Source of the DNA: Ruoffia halotolerans | GTDB lineage: Bacteria > Bacillota > Bacilli > Lactobacillales > Aerococcaceae | Length of the DNA stretch: 35,317 nucleotides | Assembly (NCBI RefSeq): GCF_014049385.1 | Contig: NZ_JACAOA010000024.1 | Location: forward strand, 1-35,317 | Direction of reading: 5' to 3' | Shown: in pieces, positions 16,164-24,720 of the stretch | How the letters are laid out: every line of letters starts with the position of its first letter | How positions within the stretch are numbered: the stretch's first letter is position 1 | Notes under the pieces: generated by a model | What the model saw: the letters and a program-made list of their open reading frames with translations, nothing else | What the model was told of the DNA's origin: nothing | Database searches by the model: none | Translations under genes and position numbers: made by a program

Positions 16164-17123
16164 ATGACAGATTGGTGGAAAGATATTAAGCGTGTCCTCT
16201 TGGGGCTTGCCGCTGTGTTAGGTTTGCTATTCATCGTATTCGTTATTAATCAATTTATATTACTTTATCAATTTCTATCCTTACTTCATCCGATACTTGC
16301 TATTATTGTATTGAGTGTCATTGGAATTGGTATTCTATATTTCATCTATTCGATTACAAAACAATTACTGAAAAGTCCGAAAGTATTGGAATTGGAAGAT
16401 GATGCGACGGAAGAAAAGTATGCCGAGTATATTGACAAAACGCTCGATTTATTAAAGAAAAATCCTCGGCTGGTCAATCTTGAAGTCGATGAGAAATTGC
16501 CGAAACAAGAACAAGTAGAGTTGTATTTTAAAGAATTAGATGAATTATCAATGCCTCTCATCAAGCAAAATGCAAACGCGATTTTCCTAAGTACGGCGAT
16601 TTCACAAAATGGTTCCCTAGACAGCCTCGTTGTTCTATTCTCTTTACTGAGAATGGTTTGGCAAATTGCGCGCATTTATGAAACACGCCCGTCTCTTGCC
16701 AGCTTAGCCAAGTTATATATGCAAGTGGCGAGTGTTGTGTTAATGGCGAGAACCATTGAAGATGCAGATTTAATTGAGTATCAATTAGAACCACTGATTA
16801 CAACCATCGTTGGTGAAAGTATTGCCTCAGCCATCCCTGGTATGGTGCCCATCGCTAATCTAGTTGTGAGTTCCTTAATGGAAGGTGCAGTAAACTCATT
16901 CCTGACTATGCGTGTTGGTATTATTACCCAAGATTTCCTCGGACATATTCGCCCTACCGATAAACATAATATTCGTCGCTCTGCTTCAATGCAGTCAATG
17001 AAATTTATGGGATCAATTATTAAAGACAATAGTAAAGTGGTCGTTAAAACCGTTGGCAATGCTGTTCGTAAAGCAAGTGTTGGAACAGCTAAACGTTGGT
17101 TTAACTTTGGTGAAAGTAAATAA
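16164..17123 (+). CDS. DUF697-family (YcjF-like) membrane protein
   Basis: The 319-residue protein has two strong membrane segments near the N-terminus (about 11-34 and 40-65), a charged helical linker with EYIDKTLDLLKKNPRLV, and a C-terminal region matching DUF697: AISQNGSLDSLVVLFSLLRMVWQIARIYETRPS, then a hydrophobic GESIASAIPGMVPIANLVVSS stretch and a basic tail. Members are found with GTPase-like partners or alone, and no biochemical role is established. It is monocistronic, with AAAGGA upstream of the ATG and a two-way terminator behind it. Confidence 0.75.
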   Translation: MTDWWKDIKRVLLGLAAVLGLLFIVFVINQFILLYQFLSLLHPILAIIVLSVIGIGILYFIYSITKQLLKSPKVLELEDDATEEKYAEYIDKTLDLLKKNPRLVNLEVDEKLPKQEQVELYFKELDELSMPLIKQNANAIFLSTAISQNGSLDSLVVLFSLLRMVWQIARIYETRPSLASLAKLYMQVASVVLMARTIEDADLIEYQLEPLITTIVGESIASAIPGMVPIANLVVSSLMEGAVNSFLTMRVGIITQDFLGHIRPTDKHNIRRSASMQSMKFMGSIIKDNSKVVVKTVGNAVRKASVGTAKRWFNFGESK

Positions 17124-17134
17124 AGTTTGTAAGT

Positions 17135-17173
17135 AAAAAGGATTGCGGCCAACAATTGGCAACAATCCTTTTT
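17135..17173. terminator. Bidirectional terminator between the DUF697 and YdaT-like genes
   Basis: An 11-bp perfect stem (17135-17145 with 17163-17173) has runs of A before it and T after it, and an inner GCC/GGC pair in the loop. It serves the converging genes on both strands. Confidence 0.88.
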
Positions 17174-17174
17174 T

Positions 17175-17609
17175 CTAATCTTGTTTCTTTCCGTCTTTCG
17201 TATAGCTAATCACTTTTGCATCACGATTCTCTGCGATCTCTTTAGCCCGCTCTATTGCGTCTGCTTTATTATCAAAAGTATCACTTGCTCTTTCGGCGTC
17301 GACTGTCTTCACTTTCCACTGCTCTTCTTCATAAAAGACTTCAACATCATTATCTATTAAGTCAGGATTCGCACTGCTTGTATCGTGATCATCGCCTTTT
17401 TGAGGATTCGCTTCTTTGTCAAAGTCGTCGCGTTCACTTTGACTTGCATTGTTGTACCATTCTTTTCCTTCATTTATTGCAATCGGGATGGCACGATCAT
17501 CTTCATAACCACTCTCTTCGAGGGCATTTGCGATGTCTATGATTTTTTTTCGTAATAAGGGTTCAAAGTTTTTCAATGAGTCTGGGTAATCTTGCATATT
17601 CCATGGCAT
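17175..17609 (-). CDS. ydaT: YdaT-like protein (DUF2188 C-terminal domain)
   Basis: The 144-residue soluble acidic protein has two parts. Residues 1-50 match the MPWNMxDYPxSLKN...RKKxIDIANALxExGYxxxRAIPIA domain seen in B. subtilis YdaT. Residues about 90-140 match DUF2188, with WKVKTVDAERASDTFDNKADAIERAKEIA. A low-complexity Asp/Asn-rich linker joins them. In B. subtilis the homologue is a general stress protein; a stress role here is inference. The start is ATG 17609: AAGGAG lies eight bases upstream, while the earlier in-frame GTG and ATG at 17618 and 17615 are too close to it or overlap it. Confidence 0.85.
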   Translation of the reverse strand: MPWNMQDYPDSLKNFEPLLRKKIIDIANALEESGYEDDRAIPIAINEGKEWYNNASQSERDDFDKEANPQKGDDHDTSSANPDLIDNDVEVFYEEEQWKVKTVDAERASDTFDNKADAIERAKEIAENRDAKVISYTKDGKKQD

Positions 17610-17720
17610 TGTCATCACTCCTTCTTTATTAACTTACTATACTACTTAACGATGGTTAATCCTATTAATTGCATTTGGATGTATTTTCAAACTATAATAT
17701 ATTGTAAAGGGGAGATCTAA

Positions 17721-18362
17721 ATGAAAATAGCCATTATTGGTGCAACAGGAAAAGCTGGAACTGAGCTATTTAAAGAAGCTACAGAGCGTGCCCACGAAGT
17801 AACTGCCGTAGTTAGAAACGCAGAAAAAGCGGAGGAGCTTTTAGGCTCGGATGCGAATACAATTATGAAAGATGCTTTTGATCTGACCCATGATGACTTA
17901 CAGGGCTTTGATGTTATTGTAAATGCCTTTGGAACCGCTCCTCAAACTGCTTATTTACACGTTGATTTAGCTACAAAATTAATTCACTTATTCCGTGACA
18001 CAACGTCTACACGTCTGTTCTTTATTTTAGGTGCTGGCAGTTTATTGGATGAAAAGGATGAGTTGTTTGTTGAAACGATTCGTCAAGATCCAAACTCATC
18101 TGCCTTTATTGGTGTTCCAGAAGCGCAACTTCAAGAATTGAACTTCTTACGTGATGTGAATAATGTCAAATGGGTTGGTGTATCTCCAGGTGCTCAACTT
18201 ATTGAAGGTGAGCAAACAAATTACACGTCAGGAATCGACCATATCTTACAAAATGATGATGGTGAATCCATTACGACGTACAGTACACTTGCTACAGCAA
18301 TTATAGATGAGATTGAAACACCTAAATATCATAAACAACGATTTACAGTTATTAATAAATAA
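17721..18362 (+). CDS. NAD(P)-binding oxidoreductase (YwnB/NmrA-like atypical SDR)
   Basis: The 213-residue cytosolic protein has a Rossmann fold: beta strand MKIAIIGATGKAG carrying GxxGxxG at 7-13, a basic VVRNAEKA after the second strand, suggesting NADP preference, and DVIVNAFG at the fourth strand. The later FFILGAGS and WVGVSPGAQL blocks fit the NAD(P)H-binding domain of YwnB-type proteins. The classical SDR YxxxK dyad is not visible, which is usual in this atypical group. Substrate unknown. It is transcribed alone from an AAGGGGAGA ribosome site and followed by a terminator. Confidence 0.85.
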   Translation: MKIAIIGATGKAGTELFKEATERAHEVTAVVRNAEKAEELLGSDANTIMKDAFDLTHDDLQGFDVIVNAFGTAPQTAYLHVDLATKLIHLFRDTTSTRLFFILGAGSLLDEKDELFVETIRQDPNSSAFIGVPEAQLQELNFLRDVNNVKWVGVSPGAQLIEGEQTNYTSGIDHILQNDDGESITTYSTLATAIIDEIETPKYHKQRFTVINK

Positions 18363-18372
18363 ACATAAAATT

Positions 18373-18406
18373 AACCGCTTTGAAGCTAGACTTCTAGGCG
18401 GTTTTT
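18373..18406. terminator. Terminator between the NAD(P)-binding protein and beta-lactamase-like genes
   Basis: AACCGC (18373-18378) pairs with GCGGTT (18398-18403), with further pairing of GAAG to CTTC inside and T at 18402-18406. The minus strand is also T-rich beyond the stem, so it may serve both converging genes. Confidence 0.75.
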
Positions 18407-18414
18407 AATTTGCT

Positions 18415-19491
18415 TTAGGACTTTTCTAATTTCTCCATCAGTAATAGACTTCCAAGTAAGTTCGCTGGGATTCCTTGATCCATAGCGACATTGGACAAAA
18501 CTACAACGCCCACTTCTTCAGCTTTATTAAAGCCAATGTAGGAGGTGTAACCACCTGTTCCTCCATCATGCCAAATTATGTCCTCTTTCTGATTGAGCAT
18601 CCATTGGTAAGCGACGGCATCAATTCGAATACCTAATTCCCCATTATCACTTGAAGTGGCATTCACTTCACTAAGCACATCATGAGATGTTCGAATCTCA
18701 GTATTCGCTTCTGAAAGTTGCAATTTTAAGTAACTTAACATGTCCTCAATGTTTGATATTAAAGCACCTGCTGGGACATAGGCATCCGTTTCTTTCGACC
18801 ACAGCCAGTTATTTCCTAATGGGGTTTCTTCCTCAAATAAATGGGTAGTACCTAATTGCAAGTCTTCTTTAATATAATTTTCCAATAACACAGCATAACT
18901 CTCACCGTAAATACTTTCTAAAACAAGGCCTAATACTCCTGCATTAAAATTTGAATATTGGTAAGGTTGCTTGCCTTCTTTGTGTGAATTTTCAGCAATT
19001 TCATTCATCATTATCTCACGACCCACACCTTGATAAGGGTTGGCACCTTGCGTTAAATTATCAATGATGACTTCATTTTCAATGAAAGTGGGATAACCTG
19101 ATGTATGTGTCAGTAATTGGCGAATAGTTGGGTAATCAGCATCTTCCGGCAGGTTTAAATAAAAGCCGATTGATTCATCAATATTCAATAAACCATCTTC
19201 AACTGCCCGGGAAACTAAGGTGCCAGTAAATGTTTTTGTGATTGAGCCCACTTCATAGTCATGTATTGGCTTTGACTCGTCAACGCCCTCCTTTGTATAA
19301 ACTTGAAAGTCTGTTTGACCCTTTTCTATATAACCGATGGTAATAATGGCATCGTCACTGACATTTATGGCTTCTTCAAACACACTATCAAAGCTCGGTA
19401 GGTCTTGGGAAATACTAGGCACTGTTATAAATTCAGAAAGCAGAACGATAGTGGCTAGGCCCCATTTGATGAACCTTCGGTGTAATTTCAA
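18415..19491 (-). CDS. Serine beta-lactamase-like hydrolase (class C/penicillin-binding-protein fold)
   Basis: The 358-residue exported protein has a basic start, a hydrophobic segment (about 10-28) that is a signal peptide or membrane anchor, and no obvious lipobox. Active-site motifs of the beta-lactamase-related family are present: SITK at 83-86 (nucleophile Ser and general base Lys), YSNFN near 178 (the YxN motif), and HDGGTGG near 313 (the third, KTG-like motif). It probably acts on cell-wall peptides or small esters outside the membrane; beta-lactam hydrolysis is not implied. Translation starts at TTG with AGAGGAG nine bases upstream. It is monocistronic. Confidence 0.85.
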   Translation of the reverse strand: MKLHRRFIKWGLATIVLLSEFITVPSISQDLPSFDSVFEEAINVSDDAIITIGYIEKGQTDFQVYTKEGVDESKPIHDYEVGSITKTFTGTLVSRAVEDGLLNIDESIGFYLNLPEDADYPTIRQLLTHTSGYPTFIENEVIIDNLTQGANPYQGVGREIMMNEIAENSHKEGKQPYQYSNFNAGVLGLVLESIYGESYAVLLENYIKEDLQLGTTHLFEEETPLGNNWLWSKETDAYVPAGALISNIEDMLSYLKLQLSEANTEIRTSHDVLSEVNATSSDNGELGIRIDAVAYQWMLNQKEDIIWHDGGTGGYTSYIGFNKAEEVGVVVLSNVAMDQGIPANLLGSLLLMEKLEKS

Positions 19492-19572
19492 TATAATTAA
19501 CTCCTCTAATTTACGTCATTTAATCTGTCATCTATTATACTGAAACATCTTAGTTTTATAACCCTTTTTGCA

Positions 19573-19604
19573 TAAAAAAGATTCCTGTACTGTGACAGGA
19601 ATCT
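19573..19604 (-). terminator. Terminator of the formate/nitrite transporter gene
   Basis: A 10-bp stem AGATTCCTGT (19579-19588 with 19595-19604) is followed on the minus strand by six T. It lies 11 bases after the stop. Confidence 0.9.
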
Positions 19605-19615
19605 GAGTATTTATA

Positions 19616-20395
19616 TTAGTCTAAGTAATTAGTTTTCGTTGAATTTAACCAAGCATAACCTAAACCCATGATGAGCCCGCCACCGATATAGTTGGCAACA
19701 AAGACGAGCAACCAGTGCATGATGACATTGCCGAAAGTGAAACTGTCAATAACACCTGGATTTGTGAACATAACTAATGAGAACCCACCAAAGTTTGCAA
19801 TCACGTGTTCGAAGCCAAAATAACAAAAGATAAAAATAATTGCTACAACAAATAAAATTTTAGCGCTTGTTTCCTTAATTCGAACCGATCCAATAATCGC
19901 AATATTAACTAGAATATTTGCGATGATTCCGTCGAAAAACATAGCTCCGTATGGTTTAGCCAGTTTTGTTTCAATGGCATTGTACATATAATGAGTCGCC
20001 TCTAAATTGTTAAATAAAGTGGTGCGACCTAACATAAAAGCAATCGCCATACTCCCCAGCAAATTAAATAAGGTACACACTAGTAAAATACCCAGTGCAG
20101 ACCGCGCTGGTATTGCTTTTCGGTACGTGGCATTTGTTAAAAACATCATATTCGAAGTAGCTAATTCCCCATTAAGTAAAATAATCGTCACCAAGCCCCA
20201 TGGGAATAGTAAGGCATAAATGGCTCGACCAATCACTGGATCAATGCCACTAAAGTGGTTAGCAGCAATAAAAGCCACTGCTGAACCTAGTGTCAAATAC
20301 ATTCCTGCATACATCGCCCTCACAGCATATCTTAGAAATTCTGAACGATATAATGCCTCTTTTTTCTTAGCAACATCATCGATATAATTATTCAT
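19616..20395 (-). CDS. Formate/nitrite transporter (FNT) family channel
   Basis: The 259-residue membrane protein has six segments and belongs to the pentameric FNT channels for small monovalent anions such as formate, nitrite, hydrosulfide, acetate or lactate. Family features are FPWGLVTIILLNGELATSNMMF (the GxELxTSN loop), CYFGFEHVIANF carrying the conserved central His, and the C-terminal NYIGGGLIMGLGYAW. The exact anion cannot be read from the sequence. It lies downstream of the short-chain acyl-CoA operon on the same strand, 175 bases beyond the CoA-transferase, with its own leader. A role in carboxylate passage for that pathway is possible but is inference. Confidence 0.9.
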   Translation of the reverse strand: MNNYIDDVAKKKEALYRSEFLRYAVRAMYAGMYLTLGSAVAFIAANHFSGIDPVIGRAIYALLFPWGLVTIILLNGELATSNMMFLTNATYRKAIPARSALGILLVCTLFNLLGSMAIAFMLGRTTLFNNLEATHYMYNAIETKLAKPYGAMFFDGIIANILVNIAIIGSVRIKETSAKILFVVAIIFIFCYFGFEHVIANFGGFSLVMFTNPGVIDSFTFGNVIMHWLLVFVANYIGGGLIMGLGYAWLNSTKTNYLD

Positions 20396-20495
20396 CCTAA
20401 TCTGTCTCCCCCATAAATTTTACACTATTACTATAGCACATTTTTTATGAGATAGAAGCAATTCCATAAAAATTTTTTATAAAAATTTCGAAATA

Positions 20496-20516
20496 TTAAA
20501 AAGCCACTGAGGACTT
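20496..20516 (-). terminator. Weak terminator after the CoA-transferase gene
   Basis: On the minus strand AAGTC, a six-base loop and GGCTT are followed by TTTTTAAT, with some added A/T pairing outside. The stem is short, so some read-through into the transporter gene is possible. Confidence 0.35.
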
Positions 20517-20570
20517 AATCACAGTTTCATATTCGTGATACAAGCACCTAAATGACTTTCATTATACATA

Positions 20571-21890
20571 TTAAACAATTGCAGCAACTGATTCTTCAAC
20601 ATCTAAGTAGCCCATTTCAATGGCTTGTTGACGTAATTCATCTCTAAATTTTGGATGAGCAATATTAATTAATGCTTCTGTACGTTCAAAAACTGTCTTC
20701 CCTTTTAATTGTGCTGCTCCATATTCTGTTACGACTGTATCAATATCATTTTTTGTCGTTGATACGGGTGATCCTGCATGGAGAACTGGCACTATCGTTG
20801 AGATTGAATCATTCTTGGCTGTTGAATAAAGGCAAATAATTCCTTTACCGGCCTTAGTTAATCGCACACCTTTTGTAAAGTCAGATTGGCCACCTGTAGA
20901 AGAATAATATGTATCTTGAACACGTTCAGAGTTACATTGTCCTAAGAAATCAACTTGAACACTTGAGTTAATCGCAATGAGATTGTCAATTTCACTAATT
21001 GTTGTAAAGCTATTCGTAACGTCACATGGTTGCATGTAAATATCTGGGTTATAGTTCATAAAGTCATATAAACGTTTTGAGCCAATTGCGAATGTAGATA
21101 CAGTTTTTCCTTTTAATTGTGGCTTGTATTGATTACTGATGACGTTATTTTCATATAGATTGACGGCTTTGTCAGGTAACATCTCCGTGTGTAAACCTAA
21201 ATCTTTTTTCGTCATTAAATATTTCATAACTGCATTCGGCATTGATCCAAAACCAATTTGTAAAGTTGCTGTATCTGGAACCATGTCAGCAATAATTTCA
21301 CCAATAGCTAAGTCTTTTTCACTTAATTTTGGTTCCGGTAACGTTGTTAAATCACAATTATTTTCAATCAATGCATCAACGTCACTTACGTGAATGTGGT
21401 TTGAATCACCATATGTATAAGGCATGTTTTCATTGACTTCTAGAATGATTTTCTTCGCGTGTTTTAATAATGGTCCGACATAAGAAACACTGGTTCCTAA
21501 TGAGAAGTACCCATCTTTATCCATCGGCGATACTGTTGCCATAACCACTGGCTCAGAATCACGTTGTAGTAATAATGATGGAATATCTGAGAAGTGATTT
21601 GGTAATAAATCAACTTTGTGTGAATTAAAATCTTTACGGTCAGAGCCCGATAAAAAAATTGATATTTGCTTCAATTGTTCTTTCGGAAAATCTAACGTTG
21701 GTGTACTTGGTAACATACGGTATAATGTGTTGTTTTCCAGTGTTGTTAATGAGCTTAAAGCCTCGTGTAAGGCAGCTGGCTCGCCGGGTGTAATTGGATA
21801 AACAAGTGAATCGTTAGCTTCAATTAATTTTACTGCTTCAAGAGCTGTCATTAGCTTATCGTTATATAGCGCTGTCATTTTGTTAGTCAT
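20571..21890 (-). CDS. Acyl-CoA:carboxylate CoA-transferase (4-hydroxybutyrate/butyrate CoA-transferase family)
   Basis: The 439-residue cytosolic enzyme of the acetyl-CoA hydrolase/transferase family moves CoA between short-chain acids such as acetate and butyrate. The probable active-site glutamate is E236 in LGLHTEMLPD, matching LGIHTEM of 4-hydroxybutyrate CoA-transferase, where that Glu is catalytic. Other family blocks are TLQIGFGSMPNAV, VDFLGQCNSE, STGGQSDFTKG and VTEYGAAQLKGKT. It is the last gene of the thiolase operon and would either release the free acid as acetyl-CoA is regained or activate an imported acid. The specific acid is not determined. The start follows GAAGGAG by about nine bases. 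Confidence 0.87.
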   Translation of the reverse strand: MTNKMTALYNDKLMTALEAVKLIEANDSLVYPITPGEPAALHEALSSLTTLENNTLYRMLPSTPTLDFPKEQLKQISIFLSGSDRKDFNSHKVDLLPNHFSDIPSLLLQRDSEPVVMATVSPMDKDGYFSLGTSVSYVGPLLKHAKKIILEVNENMPYTYGDSNHIHVSDVDALIENNCDLTTLPEPKLSEKDLAIGEIIADMVPDTATLQIGFGSMPNAVMKYLMTKKDLGLHTEMLPDKAVNLYENNVISNQYKPQLKGKTVSTFAIGSKRLYDFMNYNPDIYMQPCDVTNSFTTISEIDNLIAINSSVQVDFLGQCNSERVQDTYYSSTGGQSDFTKGVRLTKAGKGIICLYSTAKNDSISTIVPVLHAGSPVSTTKNDIDTVVTEYGAAQLKGKTVFERTEALINIAHPKFRDELRQQAIEMGYLDVEESVAAIV

Positions 21891-21916
21891 TTAGTTAAAC
21901 TCCTTCTCTCAGTATA

Positions 21917-22702
21917 TTATTGTCCTTTAAATTTACTTGAGCGTTTCTCGATGAAGGCAGACATTCCTTCCGTTTGATCTTCTGTAGCAAAGCATAGACC
22001 AAATATGTCTGCTTCTAAAGTTAGTGCATGATCAAGTGGCATTTCTAAGCCTTTATCAATCACAACTTTTGCTTGTTGAACAGCAAATGGGGCATTTTTT
22101 AAGATGTCTTGTGCCAGTATTTCAGCTTCTTTAAGCAGTGCTTCGGGTGCTACAATTTTATTTACTAAACCGATTTTCTCTGCTTCGTCTGCTTTAATAT
22201 TTTTACCTGTGAAGATTAATTCTTTGGCTTTAGCAACACCGACTAAACGGCTTAATCTTTGTGTTCCACCAAAACCAGGTATAATTCCTAAAGAAACTTC
22301 TGGTTGACCAATCTTCATTGTTTCTGAAGCGATACGCATATCACAAGCTAAAGCGAGCTCACTCCCGCCACCTAAAGCGAAGCCGTTAACTGCCGCAATT
22401 GTTGGTTGTGGTAATTTGCTAAGTTTAGCAAAGACAGCATTCCCTAATTCTGAGAATTCTTTCCCTTGGATTGGATTTTTTGAGCTCATTTCTTTAATGT
22501 TAGCCCCTGCAACAAAGGCTTTTTCTCCAGCCCCTGTGACAATCAATACTTGGATAGCTTCATTCGATCCTATTTCAGTTAATGCCGTATTTAATTCTTG
22601 CAATACTTCACTGTCTAAGGCGTTTAATGCTTTTGGCTGGTTAATCGTTAAGTAGCCGATACGGTCTTTTACTTCAATTATTAATTTGTTGTATGAATTC
22701 AT
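21917..22702 (-). CDS. crt: Enoyl-CoA hydratase (crotonase)
   Basis: The 261-residue cytosolic enzyme adds water to trans-2-enoyl-CoA to give (S)-3-hydroxyacyl-CoA, or the reverse. The crotonase fold motifs are present: AGANIKEM and VNGFALGGG of the oxyanion hole, the two catalytic glutamates E115 in GGGSELALACD and E135 in GQPEVSLGIIPGFGGTQRL. The C-terminal helix ends IEKRSSKFKGQ. Gene order beside 3-hydroxyacyl-CoA dehydrogenase is that of butyrate-type or short-chain beta-oxidation operons. Only 26 bases separate it from the CoA-transferase gene. Confidence 0.93.
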   Translation of the reverse strand: MNSYNKLIIEVKDRIGYLTINQPKALNALDSEVLQELNTALTEIGSNEAIQVLIVTGAGEKAFVAGANIKEMSSKNPIQGKEFSELGNAVFAKLSKLPQPTIAAVNGFALGGGSELALACDMRIASETMKIGQPEVSLGIIPGFGGTQRLSRLVGVAKAKELIFTGKNIKADEAEKIGLVNKIVAPEALLKEAEILAQDILKNAPFAVQQAKVVIDKGLEMPLDHALTLEADIFGLCFATEDQTEGMSAFIEKRSSKFKGQ

Positions 22703-22715
22703 TTAGACGCTCCTT

Positions 22716-23573
22716 TTACTTACTGTAGTCGTAGAAACCTTTTCCTGTTTTACGGCCGAGTAAGCCTGCTTCAACGTGTTTAACTAATAGAGGTGCTGGG
22801 CGATATTTAGAATCTTTAAAGCCATCATATAACACTTCCATAATTGATAATGTCACATCTAAACCGATTAAATCTGCTAAAGCTAATGGGCCGATCGGGT
22901 GATTTGCGCCAGCTTTCATTGCATTATCAATCTCTTGGGCAGTTGAGATGCCTTCACTTAATACAAAAATCGCTTCATTGATCATTGGGATTAAGATACG
23001 GTTTACGACAAAGCCTGGTGAGTCTTTTACTTCAACGATGGTTTTATTTAAGCTTTCACCGACAGCTTTAATCGCCTCAACTGTATCTGCATCCGTTGTT
23101 AGACCGATGTTGATTTCTAATAATTTCATTACGGGTACTGGATTGAAGAAATGCATTCCGACAACTTTATTCGGGCGTTTTGTGACTGCTGCAATCTCTG
23201 TAATTGATAGTGATGATGTGTTTGTTGCTAGAATCGTTTCTTCAGGAGCAATCTCATCTAATTGTCTGAATATGTTTAATTTCAATTCACGGTTTTCAGT
23301 TGCTGCTTCAACGACTAATTCAACTTCTTTTGCCTGTGCATAATCTGTTGATGGAATAATGTTAGCCATTGTTTTATCAAGTTCTGCTTGAGTTAGACGT
23401 TCTTTGTCAACTTGGCGTTGTAATTGTGTTTGAATTTTCTCAATGCCTCTTGTGACAAATTCTTCTTTAATATCATTTAAGAATACTTTATACCCTGCTT
23501 GAGCTAGTACTTGGGCAATTCCGCTTCCCATTTGTCCTGATCCGATGACCATTACTTGTTTAATATTTTGCAT
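22716..23573 (-). CDS. hbd: 3-hydroxyacyl-CoA (3-hydroxybutyryl-CoA) dehydrogenase
   Basis: The 285-residue enzyme interconverts 3-hydroxyacyl-CoA and 3-oxoacyl-CoA with NAD(P). The N-terminal Rossmann domain has GSGQMG at 11-16, and [11 protein letters not shown] at 118-128 supplies the conserved Ser and Asn. The catalytic His is H141 in [15 protein letters not shown], and the C-terminal dimer domain shows [17 protein letters not shown]. Length is standard for the short form, as in clostridial Hbd. It lies 13 bases from both the dehydrogenase upstream and the crotonase downstream, so it is co-transcribed. Confidence 0.94.
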   Translation of the reverse strand: MQNIKQVMVIGSGQMGSGIAQVLAQAGYKVFLNDIKEEFVTRGIEKIQTQLQRQVDKERLTQAELDKTMANIIPSTDYAQAKEVELVVEAATENRELKLNIFRQLDEIAPEETILATNTSSLSITEIAAVTKRPNKVVGMHFFNPVPVMKLLEINIGLTTDADTVEAIKAVGESLNKTIVEVKDSPGFVVNRILIPMINEAIFVLSEGISTAQEIDNAMKAGANHPIGPLALADLIGLDVTLSIMEVLYDGFKDSKYRPAPLLVKHVEAGLLGRKTGKGFYDYSK

Positions 23574-23585
23574 CTTATCATTCTC

Positions 23586-24704
23586 CTATTGTTCTTTTGA
23601 TAACCATGGTTGGGCAATTATTTTCTTTTGTGAGTCGGATGAGCCGCCATAAATTCCGGTTATCTTCGCATCCCTTACATAGCGTTCGATGTCATTATTT
23701 CTCATATATCCATAGCCACCAGTGATTTGTATCACGGTATCTGTAGTTTCGATGGCTACGTTTGATGACATTAATTTTGCCATAGCTACTTTGCTCGTAT
23801 TATTTGCATTTGTTTCAACGACTTGTTTAATGAATGCTTCGGTCGCTTGGATTAATGTTTCTAATTCAGCTAATCGAAATTGGTTCATCTGTAAATCAAT
23901 GAGTCGTTTACCAAATTGACGTTCATATCCTGTGAATAGTAAGCCTTTCTCAATTGAGCCTTGAGCAATTCCTAAAGCTTGGGCTGAAACTGCGAGTTTC
24001 ATCTTATTCATTAGATTCTCGTTTTGTTCATTTCCAGCTAGAATACCACCTAAGACCTGATCCTTTTCAATTTGAACGTCCGTCAATGTCAGCGTTGAAA
24101 CCGGTAAAGCTTTCATTCCCATCTTCTCAATGGGTTCACTAATTTCAATTCCTGGTGTTTGGGTGTCGACTATGAATAAGCCATAACAGGTTTCTCCACT
24201 TTGCTTCAGCGCTTTTGCTGCAATAATGAGTGTTGAAGCGACGCTCGCATTGGATACATTGGCTTTCACGCCATTCAATGTCCAGCCACTTTCAGTTTCA
24301 ACCGCTTCTGTCATCATAAATTCTGGCCTTCCGCCATCCATTTCAGAGTAAGCATAGGCAATTAAATTTTCTCCAGAGAGTGCGGTATTTAAATGCTGCT
24401 TTGTCTGAGCTGGGGTTCCAAATCTGTGAATTGGCCAGATGCCGTAAGTTCCTTGAGTTAATAAAATACTTGCTAGTGACGGAAATTGTTTAGAAACGAT
24501 TTGAATTATTTTTATAAAGGTGTAAAAATCCTCTGTCTCTGATTCTTGAGAAAGTAATAGTCGAAAGATGTCACGCTTAAAGAAGTAATCAACATACTCT
24601 GTAGGAAATTCTTCCGTCGCATCATAATGCTTTGTTACTCGAGCTAACTCATCATTCGTGTATTGGGTAATTTCTTCTAATAAAGCATGAGACTCTTTCG
24701 ACAT
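23586..24704 (-). CDS. Divergent acyl-CoA dehydrogenase-family protein lacking the catalytic glutamate
   Basis: The 372-residue flavoprotein-like protein has the three-part acyl-CoA dehydrogenase layout: helical N-domain, beta domain (about 115-220) and C-terminal helical bundle with YERQFGKRLIDLQMNQFRLAEL and QITGGYGYMRNNDIERYVRDAKI. Two signatures are altered. The usual TEPxAGSD is YSEMDGGRPEF, and the usual IYEGT with its catalytic Glu is IYGGSS, giving Gly at 353. The alternative base position used by isovaleryl-type enzymes also shows no Glu. It could use another base or have a different role. It is the second gene of the operon, 16 bases after the thiolase. Confidence 0.8.
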   Translation of the reverse strand: MSKESHALLEEITQYTNDELARVTKHYDATEEFPTEYVDYFFKRDIFRLLLSQESETEDFYTFIKIIQIVSKQFPSLASILLTQGTYGIWPIHRFGTPAQTKQHLNTALSGENLIAYAYSEMDGGRPEFMMTEAVETESGWTLNGVKANVSNASVASTLIIAAKALKQSGETCYGLFIVDTQTPGIEISEPIEKMGMKALPVSTLTLTDVQIEKDQVLGGILAGNEQNENLMNKMKLAVSAQALGIAQGSIEKGLLFTGYERQFGKRLIDLQMNQFRLAELETLIQATEAFIKQVVETNANNTSKVAMAKLMSSNVAIETTDTVIQITGGYGYMRNNDIERYVRDAKITGIYGGSSDSQKKIIAQPWLSKEQ

Positions 24705-24720
24705 AATACATTCTCCTTTA

